This document shows positions 15,540 to 23,532 of a stretch of DNA of 64,000 nt, in pieces. Made by a program: the position numbers and the translations under genes. Position 1 is the first letter of the stretch; each line of letters begins with the position of its first letter. The stretch comes from Paenibacillus phytohabitans (GTDB taxonomy: Bacteria > Bacillota > Bacilli > Paenibacillales > Paenibacillaceae): positions 310,001-374,000 of the forward strand of contig NZ_WHOB01000062.1 of the NCBI RefSeq assembly GCF_013141775.1. Reading direction: 5' to 3'. The notes under the pieces are model-generated. The model searched no databases and was not told where the DNA came from. It worked only from the letters and a program-made list of their open reading frames with translations.

Positions 15540-17435
15540 ATGAATAAAAATGAGCTGTCTAAAGAAATATTGCGGCTGGTCGGCGGAGAAGAAAATATCG
15601 ATCAGGTCACCCATTGCATGACCCGGCTGCGCTTCAATCTGAATGACAATAACCGTGCCGACAAAGCGGCGCTGCAGAAGACGGACGGGGTAATGGGAGT
15701 TATGATTAACGGCGGGCAATTCCAGGTCATCATCGGTAATGATGTGCCGGTAGTCTACAATGAGCTGGTCGGCAATATGGCGGGTTCTCCCGAGAAGAAG
15801 ACCTCCGCTGAAAAGGTAGACAAGAAGAAGCAGAATCCGCTCAGCAAGCTGTTCGATTTCATCTCGGGGATCTTCACACCGATCCTTCCGGCCATCACCG
15901 GCGCGGGGATGATCAAGGGGATTGTAGCCCTGCTCGTGGCGCTGGGCTGGATGGGTACGGATAACTCTACTTATGTCATTCTCTCGGCCATCGGCGATGG
16001 TGCCTTCTACTTCCTGCCGATCGTCCTGGCGGTCAGTGCTGCCCGCAAGCTGGGCAGTAATATGTACATTGCTGCAGCAATAGGGGCTGCGATCCTGCAT
16101 CCAACGGTTACTACGCTGCTGGGGTCCGGGGAGACTGTCACGTTTGCTTCGCTGCCGGTGGTAGCCGCAACCTATTCCTCATCCGTGATTCCGATTGTCA
16201 TTGCGGTATGGCTGGCTTCCTATGTGGAAAAAGCAGTAGATAAAATCACCCACGCCTCCCTGAAGCTGATTATTGTTCCAACGGTAACACTGCTTGTCAT
16301 TGTGCCGCTTACCCTGATTGCTGTCGGCCCGCTGGGCGTAATTATCGGGGACGGCCTTACCGGAGGAATCAGCTGGCTGTTCGAAAATACCGGCCTGTTC
16401 GCAGGACTGCTGCTCGGCGGAACGATGTCATTGCTGATCATCACAGGGATGCACTATGCACTTATTCCGATCATGATCGCTTCTATTGCCCAGCTTGGTT
16501 ATGACTATATGATTCCAATTATGATGGTTGCTAACTTTGCCCAGGCGGGCAGTGCGCTTGGTGTCTCGCTGAGAACCAAGAACAGCAAGCTGAAATCTCT
16601 ATCGATGTCCACTAGTATTACTGCCTTTATGGGGATTACAGAGCCTGCTATGTATGGCGTGAATATGCGCCTTAAGAAGCCGTTCATCTCAGCCCTGATC
16701 GGCGGAGCTGTCGGCGGTGCGTTCCTCAGCTTGTTCAAAGTCAAGGCTTATGTCATCGGCGGACTTGCCGGGCTCTCCGGGATTCCGATGGTTATTGGAG
16801 CGACCTTCGTCTATTCGGTCATCGGCTTTGCGATTGGTGCTGCGGTTGCGGCTGTCGTCACTTATATTCTGGGCTTTGAAGATGAGCCTGAGGCTGCTGC
16901 AGCGCCGGTTGTGGAAGCAGCACCTCCGGTAGCAAGCGTGACGGCTGCGTCTGCTGTAACGCGGGTTGAACCGACGATGGTTAATGAAGAAGTGTTCAGT
17001 CCGATTGCAGGTGAAGTGAAGCCGCTGAGTGAAGTGAATGATCCGGCGTTCTCCGAAGAAATTATGGGTCAGGGTTTTGCCATTCAGCCCTCCGAAGGCC
17101 GCGTAGTATCGCCGGTTAACGGAACGGTGTTCTCGCTGTCGAAGAGCGGCCATGCGATTGGTCTGGTCAGTGACAACGGAGCGGAAATGCTGATCCACAT
17201 CGGGATCGACACCGTGAAGCTGAAGGGACTGCATTTCTCGCCTAAGGTTACCGCTGGAACCAAGGTGTCTGTCGGCGATCTGCTGATGGAGTTCGATCAT
17301 GTTGAGATCGAGAAGGCAGGCTACAGCACCATTACGCCGGTCATCATCACAAACATCCAGCAGTATAAGTCAATCCTGCCTTCCGGCCGTTCCTCTGTTA
17401 AGGAGAAGGAGCTGCTGTATACGGTGCTTGCTTAG
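15540..17435 (+). CDS. bglP: Beta-glucoside PTS transporter, EIIBCA
   Basis: Membrane permease that imports and phosphorylates beta-glucosides. 631 residues with fused domains: EIIB (1-85, phospho-Cys26 in THCMTRLRF), EIIC with about ten membrane helices (about 100-460, including GITEPAMYGVNMRLKKPF), an Ala/Pro/Val-rich linker (about 460-490), and EIIA (about 495-631, phospho-His553 in LIHIGIDTVKLKG). ATG 15540 has AAAGGAG 9 nt upstream; an upstream in-frame extension lacks a site. Substrate is supplied to the GH1 enzyme two genes upstream, and the EIIB domain is the likely negative regulator of LicT. Confidence 0.96.
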   Translation: MNKNELSKEILRLVGGEENIDQVTHCMTRLRFNLNDNNRADKAALQKTDGVMGVMINGGQFQVIIGNDVPVVYNELVGNMAGSPEKKTSAEKVDKKKQNPLSKLFDFISGIFTPILPAITGAGMIKGIVALLVALGWMGTDNSTYVILSAIGDGAFYFLPIVLAVSAARKLGSNMYIAAAIGAAILHPTVTTLLGSGETVTFASLPVVAATYSSSVIPIVIAVWLASYVEKAVDKITHASLKLIIVPTVTLLVIVPLTLIAVGPLGVIIGDGLTGGISWLFENTGLFAGLLLGGTMSLLIITGMHYALIPIMIASIAQLGYDYMIPIMMVANFAQAGSALGVSLRTKNSKLKSLSMSTSITAFMGITEPAMYGVNMRLKKPFISALIGGAVGGAFLSLFKVKAYVIGGLAGLSGIPMVIGATFVYSVIGFAIGAAVAAVVTYILGFEDEPEAAAAPVVEAAPPVASVTAASAVTRVEPTMVNEEVFSPIAGEVKPLSEVNDPAFSEEIMGQGFAIQPSEGRVVSPVNGTVFSLSKSGHAIGLVSDNGAEMLIHIGIDTVKLKGLHFSPKVTAGTKVSVGDLLMEFDHVEIEKAGYSTITPVIITNIQQYKSILPSGRSSVKEKELLYTVLA

Positions 17436-17607
17436 GCACGGTAGCTGGAAGCTGAAAAGTTAGATAGCCGAAAAGCCAAAAGCATAAGGCGTGTGTGACT
17501 GCAAGGTGTGGGAGGATGTAGGGCTGAGACTTGTAAGTCTGGCGCGAAAGTAATGGAAGAACGACTGGAACAACGATTACAAGAACAAGTGAAAGAACTA
17601 GGGTGAA

Positions 17608-17662
17608 AAAAAGGAGTTGTCTCGCCACGCAGGGGGTCTGCGTACGGGATGACTCCTTTTGT
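17608..17662 (+). terminator. Terminator after the bgl locus
   Basis: AAAAGGAGTTGTC at 17608 pairs with GATGACTCCTTTT at 17649-17660, with an inner ACGCAG/CTGCGT stem. It ends in a short T run and may work both ways. Confidence 0.75.
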
Positions 17663-17727
17663 ATCTGTATGCGTATGCGTGTCTTTTTGCTCTGCCCAAT
17701 TCTGCTCTACCCTTCTTCACGGAATAG

Positions 17728-17855
17728 GTGGAAAAAGAGCATTTAATTCTTCTGAAACTGGAGATTTCAGGAATTTAAATGGAAATAATACATCTATTGA
17801 TTCGGAATTCGCCATTCGATTCGAAATCAGATCAATTAGATGCCTTTTATCCAAC
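17728..17855. repeat. Intergenic element of about 130 bp with imperfect inverted ends (copy A)
   Basis: Starts GTGGAAAAAGAGCATTTAA and ends with the inverse of GTTGGATAAAAGGCATCTAA. It contains a small CTGAAA/TTTCAG hairpin. It resembles the element at 20987-21118 in its ends and length. No coding capacity. It sits between the bgl terminator and the convergent DUF2161 gene. Confidence 0.55.
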
Positions 17856-17916
17856 TAAACCGTTCTGACGGGATAAAGTCATGAAGTTAAGTGCTATTAT
17901 TCCACTTGTTGGGTGG

Positions 17917-18708
17917 CTACAGCTTGCCCGCACTGATCTCCGCGATCGCCGCGTATTCGATCAGCGCTGCAGTGCCGGCGGCCGTGAGCGTGTAGCGGCC
18001 GCGTTCGACCCGGAAGAACCACGCATAGTAGTTCTTCTGCAGGTAGGCGGCGGCGCCGGGCACGCCGCTTCTCTTGCGCAGCGCGGCGGGGGTCACGCCG
18101 CGCGGGGCCTCGGGCGCGCCGCCCAGCGGGGCGCGCCCGTCTGTGAGGCCGGCCGCGCCAGCAGCGGCTTCGGCCTCGAGGGCCTGCAGCGCGGCGGCCA
18201 CGCGCAGCGCCTTCTCGCGGTAGGCCGTCACGAGCTTGACGCGCGTGCTGCCGCCGGTGTTGTAGTCCCCGCTGCGCTCGCGGAACTCGTAGAGCAGGCG
18301 CTCGCGGCGGCGTACGGCGCTGCGGGCCTGAGGCGGCGCCTCGCCCGGCTCCGCGAGCACCTCGACGAGCGGGGCCTTCGTCTTGTAGAAGACGACGGTG
18401 ATCAGCCCGAGTCCGAGCCGGCGGCACAGCCCGCTGAGCTCGCCCCAGCGCTGGTTCACCGCGCCCTTCTTATCCCGCACGCGTTCCACGGCGAGATAGA
18501 CGTTCGGGCTGAGGCGCAGCCGTTCCACCCCCTGCAGCAGCAGGGCGAGGTTGAACGATTTTTTCATCTCCACGATCAGCGGCTGATCCTCGTCCTCCCG
18601 GATGCCCACCAGGTCGCAGGTCCGCACCTCACCCTTGATGTCATAGCCCTGCCGCTCAAAAAAACTCTTCAAAGGAGCATACAGCTCCGTTTCCTGTTTG
18701 ATCGCCAT
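17917..18708 (-). CDS. DUF2161 family protein with PD-(D/E)XK nuclease-like core
   Basis: 263 residues. The N-terminal half carries a PD-(D/E)XK-like arrangement: CDLVGIRE (Asp near 31) followed by PLIVEMKKSFN (Glu and Lys). This suggests a metal-dependent phosphodiesterase, as proposed for DUF2161. The C-terminal part (about 200-255) resembles a small winged helix (YLQKNYYAWFFRVERGRYTLTAAGTAALIEY). Between them is an Ala/Gly/Arg-rich linker encoded by DNA far richer in G+C than the neighbours. The ATG at 18708 has AGGAG 8 nt upstream and is preferred over the GTG at 18717. The plus-strand 286-codon frame is its shadow. Confidence 0.75.
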   Translation of the reverse strand: MAIKQETELYAPLKSFFERQGYDIKGEVRTCDLVGIREDEDQPLIVEMKKSFNLALLLQGVERLRLSPNVYLAVERVRDKKGAVNQRWGELSGLCRRLGLGLITVVFYKTKAPLVEVLAEPGEAPPQARSAVRRRERLLYEFRERSGDYNTGGSTRVKLVTAYREKALRVAAALQALEAEAAAGAAGLTDGRAPLGGAPEAPRGVTPAALRKRSGVPGAAAYLQKNYYAWFFRVERGRYTLTAAGTAALIEYAAIAEISAGKL

Positions 18709-18878
18709 TGTACTCACTCCTGCGCTCTTAATGCAGCATAATTATTTAAGGGAAATCATGATTCTCTATTATAGCACAGCAAAAAAGAGGTCAACTATTC
18801 CGGGCTCGCCGCATAGGTATGTAATACACTTTCTAAGCTTGGTGGAGCAAGTAGGAGCGCAAGAGGAGGCAGCGAGCC

Positions 18879-20774
18879 ATGGATATTTTTGAGCGTATAG
18901 CTTCGTATCGGGCTGAGAACGACCGTTTGGCGTGGAGCGGCACTTTCAAGGACTATATAGAACTGCTGAGACTAGATCCCTCTCCCGCAAAAACGGCTCA
19001 TTCCCGCGTATACGACATGATCAAGTCACACGGCGTCGAGGACATCAACGGACGTAAACGGTATAAGTTTTTTGAACAGGAGATCTTTGGGCTGGACCGT
19101 GCGGTAGAGAAGCTGGTGGAGGAATATTTCCATTCCGCCGCCCGGAGGCTGGATGTGCGCAAACGGATTCTGCTGCTGATGGGACCGGTCAGTGGAGGCA
19201 AGTCAACACTCGTCACTCTGCTCAAACGCGGACTGGAGCAATATTCGCGTACGGATGCAGGTGCGGTATATGCCATCGCGGGCTGCCCGATGCACGAGGA
19301 TCCATTGCATCTGATTCCGCTGGAGCTGCGGCCGGAGATCGAGCGGGAGCTGGGTGTACGCATCGAAGGCAATCTCTGCCCGTCCTGCCAGATGCGGCTG
19401 AAGAATGAATACCAGAGTGATATCGAACAGGTTGGAGTTGTCCGGGTGCTGTTGTCGGAGGAAGAACGGGTAGGTATCGGGACCTTCAGTCCGTCCGATC
19501 CGAAGTCGCAGGATATTGCTGACCTGACGGGCAGTATCGACTTCTCGACCATCACGGAATTCGGCTCGGAATCCGATCCGCGCGCCTACCGCTTCGACGG
19601 GGAGCTGAACAAGGCTAACCGTGGGGTAATGGAGTTCCAGGAAATGCTGAAATGCGATGAGAAATTCCTGTGGAATCTGCTGTCGCTGACCCAGGAGGGC
19701 AACTTCAAGGCCGGGCGCTTCGCGTTAATCTCGGCGGATGAGATGATCATTGCCCATACCAATGAGACCGAGTATAAATCCTTCATTTCCAATAAAAAGA
19801 ATGAGGCTCTCCAGTCGCGCATGATCGTCATGCCGGTGCCTTATAATCTGCGGGTATCGGAAGAGGAGAAAATCTACGCTAAGCTCATCGGCCAAAGTGA
19901 TATGAAGCATGTGCATATTGCCCCGCATGCGCTGCGGGCGGCGGCGATCTTCTCGATTCTGACCCGGCTTAAGGAGAGCAAGAAGCAGGGCATGGACCTG
20001 ATCAAGAAGCTGCGCATGTACGACGGCGAAGAGGTAGAGGGCTACAAGGAAGCCGATCTCAAGGAAATGCAGACCGAGTACCTGGACGAAGGCATGTCCG
20101 GCATCGACCCGCGTTATGTCATCAACCGTATCTCCAGCGCCTTGATCAAAGGGGACCTGCAGTGCATGAACGCACTGGATGTGCTGCGGGCGATCAAGGA
20201 CGGCCTGGACCAGCATCCTTCGATTACGAAGGAGGAACGCGAGCGTTACCTGAACTTCATTTCCATTGCCCGCAAGGAATACGATATTCTCGCCAAAAGC
20301 GAAGTGCAGAAGGCGTTTGTGTACTCTTTTGAAGAATCCGCCAAAACCCTGTTCGAGAACTATCTCGACAATATTGAAGCCTTCTGCAACTGGTCCAAAA
20401 TCCGTGACCCGCTCACGGACGAGGAGATGGAGCCGGATGAGCGGCTGATGCGCTCCATTGAGGAGCAGATCGGCATTTCCGAGAATGCCAAGAAGGCCTT
20501 CCGCGAGGAGATCCTGATCCGCATTTCCGCCTACTCCCGCAAGGGCAAGAAGTTCGAGTACAACAACCACGACCGGTTGCGCGAAGCCATCGAGAAGAAG
20601 CTGTTCACCGACCTGAAGGATATCGTCAAAATCACCACCTCCTCCAAAACGCCGGATGAGAGCCAGCTGAAACGCATCAACGAAGTCAGCCGCCGCCTGA
20701 TCGATGAGCACAACTACTGCCCGATCTGCGCCAATGAGCTGCTGAAATATGTCGGAAGCCTGCTGAACCGCTGA
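18879..20774 (+). CDS. prkA: PrkA family serine protein kinase / AAA+ protein
   Basis: 631-residue cytoplasmic protein of the PrkA family, linked in Bacillus to sporulation, where it acts as a kinase or AAA+ protease-like ATPase. The N-terminal AAA+ part carries the Walker A loop GPVSGGKST (residues 102-110); a zinc-like CPSCQMR lies near 170; the C-terminal PrkA domain ends with DEHNYCPICANELLKYVGSLL. Length fits the family. The ATG follows GGAGG by 9 nt. In bacilli prkA is usually followed by yhbH and a spoVR-like gene; here no yhbH follows, and spoVR lies 4.4 kb away on the other strand. Confidence 0.95.
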   Translation: MDIFERIASYRAENDRLAWSGTFKDYIELLRLDPSPAKTAHSRVYDMIKSHGVEDINGRKRYKFFEQEIFGLDRAVEKLVEEYFHSAARRLDVRKRILLLMGPVSGGKSTLVTLLKRGLEQYSRTDAGAVYAIAGCPMHEDPLHLIPLELRPEIERELGVRIEGNLCPSCQMRLKNEYQSDIEQVGVVRVLLSEEERVGIGTFSPSDPKSQDIADLTGSIDFSTITEFGSESDPRAYRFDGELNKANRGVMEFQEMLKCDEKFLWNLLSLTQEGNFKAGRFALISADEMIIAHTNETEYKSFISNKKNEALQSRMIVMPVPYNLRVSEEEKIYAKLIGQSDMKHVHIAPHALRAAAIFSILTRLKESKKQGMDLIKKLRMYDGEEVEGYKEADLKEMQTEYLDEGMSGIDPRYVINRISSALIKGDLQCMNALDVLRAIKDGLDQHPSITKEERERYLNFISIARKEYDILAKSEVQKAFVYSFEESAKTLFENYLDNIEAFCNWSKIRDPLTDEEMEPDERLMRSIEEQIGISENAKKAFREEILIRISAYSRKGKKFEYNNHDRLREAIEKKLFTDLKDIVKITTSSKTPDESQLKRINEVSRRLIDEHNYCPICANELLKYVGSLLNR

Positions 20775-20795
20775 AGCTATCAGAGAATAGGGTAT

Positions 20796-20824
20796 GGACT
20801 GCCTGCTGGCGGTCCTTTTTTTTA
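20796..20824 (+). terminator. Terminator after prkA
   Basis: GGACTGCC, loop TGCT, GGCGGTCC, then eight T residues. Confidence 0.92.
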
Positions 20825-20986
20825 GATATAAGATTCGCTATAAGTTATTCTTCTATTTCTCGCTGAAACGGATACCCTCCTCTTAAGGACGGTATCCGTT
20901 TCCACTTGAATATGCGCCAGTATTAAAATATAGCAGTTGGATTTTCTCCACTTGCTGATGAACAACAGAGCCTTGCTAAAACAGCA

Positions 20987-21118
20987 GTTGGAAAAAGAGC
21001 ACTTAAATAGTTTCATATCACTCAAAGTCGCTGAAACCCTGAGCAATAGATGTCATTTTTCCAATTAATAGACTATAAACCTCCGAAATCGAATAATTAA
21101 GACACCTTTTTCCACTTG
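20987..21118. repeat. Intergenic element of about 130 bp with imperfect inverted ends (copy B)
   Basis: Starts GTTGGAAAAAGAGCACTTAA and ends with the inverse of CAAGTGGAAAAAGGTGTCTT. Further TTTCCACTTG or TTTCCAATTG motifs lie at about 20899, 20946, 21056 and 21281, so the whole 20825-21404 gap looks like decayed or nested copies. I see no gene in this gap; the 74-codon minus-strand frame has no ribosome binding site. Confidence 0.55.
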
Positions 21119-21404
21119 CTTGTGGGAACAGCTGGTTTCCAGACCTACAGCCAGCTCAGTGATCCTTCTGAAAGTCGCCGGCGGTTCGCTAAAACTCAGC
21201 GGAACTTTCATATACAGATACTGTTACTGAACAGATGTTGAGCGGACGAGGTATAGTCTTGAAAAAGGGCGGTAAAGCCGTTTCCAATTGAAATATAATT
21301 TATATGCTTCACGCTTGTCCGTATGTATACCGGCGCACGGAGAATAGGGGCTGACCGCCCCCTCCTGCACTAAAAGTCAGGGGCGGATCAAACCTCCGGC
21401 CCGG

Positions 21405-22121
21405 TTACTCCTTGGACTCCTTATCCTTGCCGCCAATGGTAAAGCCTAATTGTCCGTTATATTTGCCTACCTGTCCGGTAACGTCTATGCCTGCGCCCTG
21501 ACCTCCGCCGAGCTGCGCCTTGGCCTGTGCACCGAGCCCATTGTCACCGCCGAGCTGCAATTGGGTCTGGAGCCCTGCACCTTGACTTAAGCCCAGATGG
21601 CCGCCGGCCTCTGCACTCAGACCGTGTTCACCTCCGGCTTGTGCCCCCGTATGAAAATTGGCTCCCTGGCCGCCGCCGAGCTGGGTAGCTGCCTGGGCCG
21701 CCAGCCCGTACTTGCCGAAGGCCTGGGCTTCTGCATTAAGCCCAAGACCCTGGCCGCTGTCCAGATGGGTGTTACCTTGTGCCTGGATTCCATAGGAAGT
21801 GTTCCCGATATGGCCGCCTGCATGCATACCAGCGCCGGTGTATTTTACATTCCCGCCGGCATTTACACCGATGCCGTGTTTACCGCCCACTTCGCCTCCG
21901 GCATCGACATGAATTCCCTGCCCGCTGCCCACATCTGCGTTCATATGCCCTTTTACGAAATCGTTTTTGACACTTTGGTTTTCTGTTGCCGGAAGGATTT
22001 GACCGGGTTCTGAGCGGACAAGATGGTAGTAATGCGAGTAAGGGAAGGAAGTGTTACGCGGAGAATAAGGATATGCGGATGGATAAGCCTGACTGCTAGG
22101 ATATTCGTTATCAAAGGTCAT
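21405..22121 (-). CDS. Gly/Ala/Gln-rich repeat protein, possible coat or surface protein
   Basis: 238 residues, no family recognised. Residues 1-45 are rich in Tyr, Pro and Ser (EYPSSQAYPSAYPYSP), a trait of Bacillales coat proteins. Residues about 58-230 are roughly twelve repeats of 13-15 residues of the type G-x-x-x-G-L-x-x-x-A-x-x-x-L (for example GKYGLAAQAATQL, GGEHGLSAEAGGHL). Small and polar residues alternate, which suggests a beta-solenoid or amyloid-like stack. There is no signal peptide. ATG 22121 has GGAGG 8 nt upstream; the open frame starts earlier. It is divergent from the TetR gene. Confidence 0.75.
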   Translation of the reverse strand: MTFDNEYPSSQAYPSAYPYSPRNTSFPYSHYYHLVRSEPGQILPATENQSVKNDFVKGHMNADVGSGQGIHVDAGGEVGGKHGIGVNAGGNVKYTGAGMHAGGHIGNTSYGIQAQGNTHLDSGQGLGLNAEAQAFGKYGLAAQAATQLGGGQGANFHTGAQAGGEHGLSAEAGGHLGLSQGAGLQTQLQLGGDNGLGAQAKAQLGGGQGAGIDVTGQVGKYNGQLGFTIGGKDKESKE

Positions 22122-22235
22122 AAGGGTACCTCCATTATTCAATTAATTACAACAGCCTATTCATCGCAGCATTGAAGTGATACGATTCAGAGTAGTTAAA
22201 AGTGTGTTGTAATGACAGCAGCGCTGTGCTACATT

Positions 22236-22263
22236 ATGAATGAATTAAATATTATTCACTCAG
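22236..22263. promoter_or_regulatory. TetR operator candidate at its own gene
   Basis: ATGAATGAA, 10-nt spacer, TTCACTCAG: an inverted repeat with a single mismatch in the first eight bases of each arm, 18 bp before the tetR start. The same arms with the same spacer occur at 22955. Confidence 0.75.
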
Positions 22264-22280
22264 GCACGGAGGGCTTACGG

Positions 22281-22868
22281 ATGGAAGATAAGAAGGCTGA
22301 GATTTTCAGATGCGGCAAAGAGCTGTTCAGCTCTAAAGGCTTCAAGGACACCAATATTTCCGACATCACCAAAATGTGCGGGTTCGCTGTAGGCACGTTC
22401 TATAATTATTACGCCTCGAAGGAGAAGCTGTTCATCGATATTTATCTGCAGGAGAACGAGAAGCTGAAGCGGAGCATCCTGCAGTCTTCGGTCAACCTGG
22501 ACGACGAGCCTGCCAAAGTGCTCAAAGAAATCATGGCGCTTAATTACAGCGGGATCAATACGAATCCAATCCTGAAGGAATGGTACAACAAAGCTCTTTT
22601 CAGCAAGCTGGAGAAGGAATTCTATGAGCATGGCGGTATAGAGGGCATTCATGAAATGATGAACAGCGGCACGCTGGAATTAATCCGGCACTGGAAGACC
22701 AAGGGGAAGATCAGAGAGGATCTGGAGGACGGCATGATTCTTGCCTTATTCAACTCCGTGCCGTATATCGACATTCACAAGGAAGAGATCGGGGTGAGCT
22801 ATTTTCCGCAAATCCTGGACTATTTAGTCGAGTTTATCATGAAAGGCTTGACGGATACACAGCATTGA
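22281..22868 (+). CDS. TetR/AcrR family transcriptional regulator
   Basis: 195 residues. The N-terminal HTH (about 5-50: AEIFRCGKELFSSKGFKDTNISDITKMCGFAVGTFYNYYASKEKLF) is a textbook TetR domain; the C-terminal ligand domain is family-variable. ATG 22281 has GGAGGG 7 nt upstream, which decides it against the longer frame. Identical-pattern operators lie before this gene and before the flavodoxin gene 145 bp downstream, so autorepression and repression of the flavodoxin gene are predicted. Confidence 0.9.
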   Translation: MEDKKAEIFRCGKELFSSKGFKDTNISDITKMCGFAVGTFYNYYASKEKLFIDIYLQENEKLKRSILQSSVNLDDEPAKVLKEIMALNYSGINTNPILKEWYNKALFSKLEKEFYEHGGIEGIHEMMNSGTLELIRHWKTKGKIREDLEDGMILALFNSVPYIDIHKEEIGVSYFPQILDYLVEFIMKGLTDTQH

Positions 22869-22954
22869 CAAAGGTCTCCGGCTTCGTTTGGCCGGTGGCA
22901 GAATACACTATTAAATGTTCAGTGGATGTACTGGGCATTTTATTCCGGTTTGAA

Positions 22955-22982
22955 ATGAATGAATTTAATTATGTTCATTCAT
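22955..22982. promoter_or_regulatory. TetR operator candidate before the flavodoxin gene
   Basis: ATGAATGAA, 10-nt spacer, TTCATTCAT: a perfect 9-bp inverted repeat, 30 bp before the flavodoxin start. It matches the site at 22236 in arms and spacing. Confidence 0.8.
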
Positions 22983-23012
22983 ATTTTAAATATAACGAAT
23001 TGAGGCGCCATT

Positions 23013-23465
23013 ATGAAGACTATCATTATTTACAGATCAGGCCGCAGCATGAACACACAGAAGATTGCAGCCGCTATGGCTGAAGTGCTGGGTGCAGATT
23101 TGGCCAAAGTGGAGGACGTTAAGCCTGAGATGCTGTCCGGATATGACCTGATTGGCTTGGGTTCAGGCATTTACGCCTCCAAAATCCACCGCAGGATGTT
23201 CAAATTCATCAAGAGGATGCCGCTCCGGGACAAGAATGTCTTTATTTTTTGCACATCCGGGTCGGGAGAATTCAAGAATAAAGCGCTGGTTGAGGCCAAG
23301 CTGGCGGCTAAAGGCTGTAACGTCATCGGTGATTTCAACTGCCCCGGGGAATTCAGCCCGCTGGGCTTCAATCTGGATAAAAAGGGGCATCCCAATGAGC
23401 AGGATTTCGCGGATGCCCGCAAGTTTTCAGCTGGATTATTAGATAAAGCTTCCTTAATCAGCTAG
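23013..23465 (+). CDS. Flavodoxin-domain protein
   Basis: 150 residues of the flavodoxin-like fold: MKTIIIYRSG at the N-terminus (phosphate-binding loop after strand 1), YDLIGLGSGIYASKIHR near 44 (isoalloxazine loop region), VFIFCTSGSGEF near 76. Such proteins bind FMN and carry out single-electron or quinone/nitro reductions. The phosphate loop reads SGRSMNTQKIA where many relatives have HHGNT, so it is slightly unusual. The gene is controlled, by inference, by the adjacent TetR regulator; the inducer may be a redox-active compound. Confidence 0.82.
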   Translation: MKTIIIYRSGRSMNTQKIAAAMAEVLGADLAKVEDVKPEMLSGYDLIGLGSGIYASKIHRRMFKFIKRMPLRDKNVFIFCTSGSGEFKNKALVEAKLAAKGCNVIGDFNCPGEFSPLGFNLDKKGHPNEQDFADARKFSAGLLDKASLIS

Positions 23466-23532
23466 AGTAATGCAGCAAATCTGGAACAGACCGGCTGGCT
23501 GCCGGTTGTTATAATGGAATCAGCTTTGTGTT

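Noticed and set aside
17881..18741. 286-codon plus-strand frame opposite the DUF2161 gene
   Set aside because: High G+C keeps stop codons rare in all frames; no ribosome binding site, low-complexity Arg/Ala product.
18780..18878. Sigma-E promoter before prkA
   Set aside because: A partial -10 (AATACACT) is visible but no matching -35 at the required distance.
20822..21046. 74-codon minus-strand frame after prkA
   Set aside because: Lies across the terminator and repeat element; no ribosome binding site.
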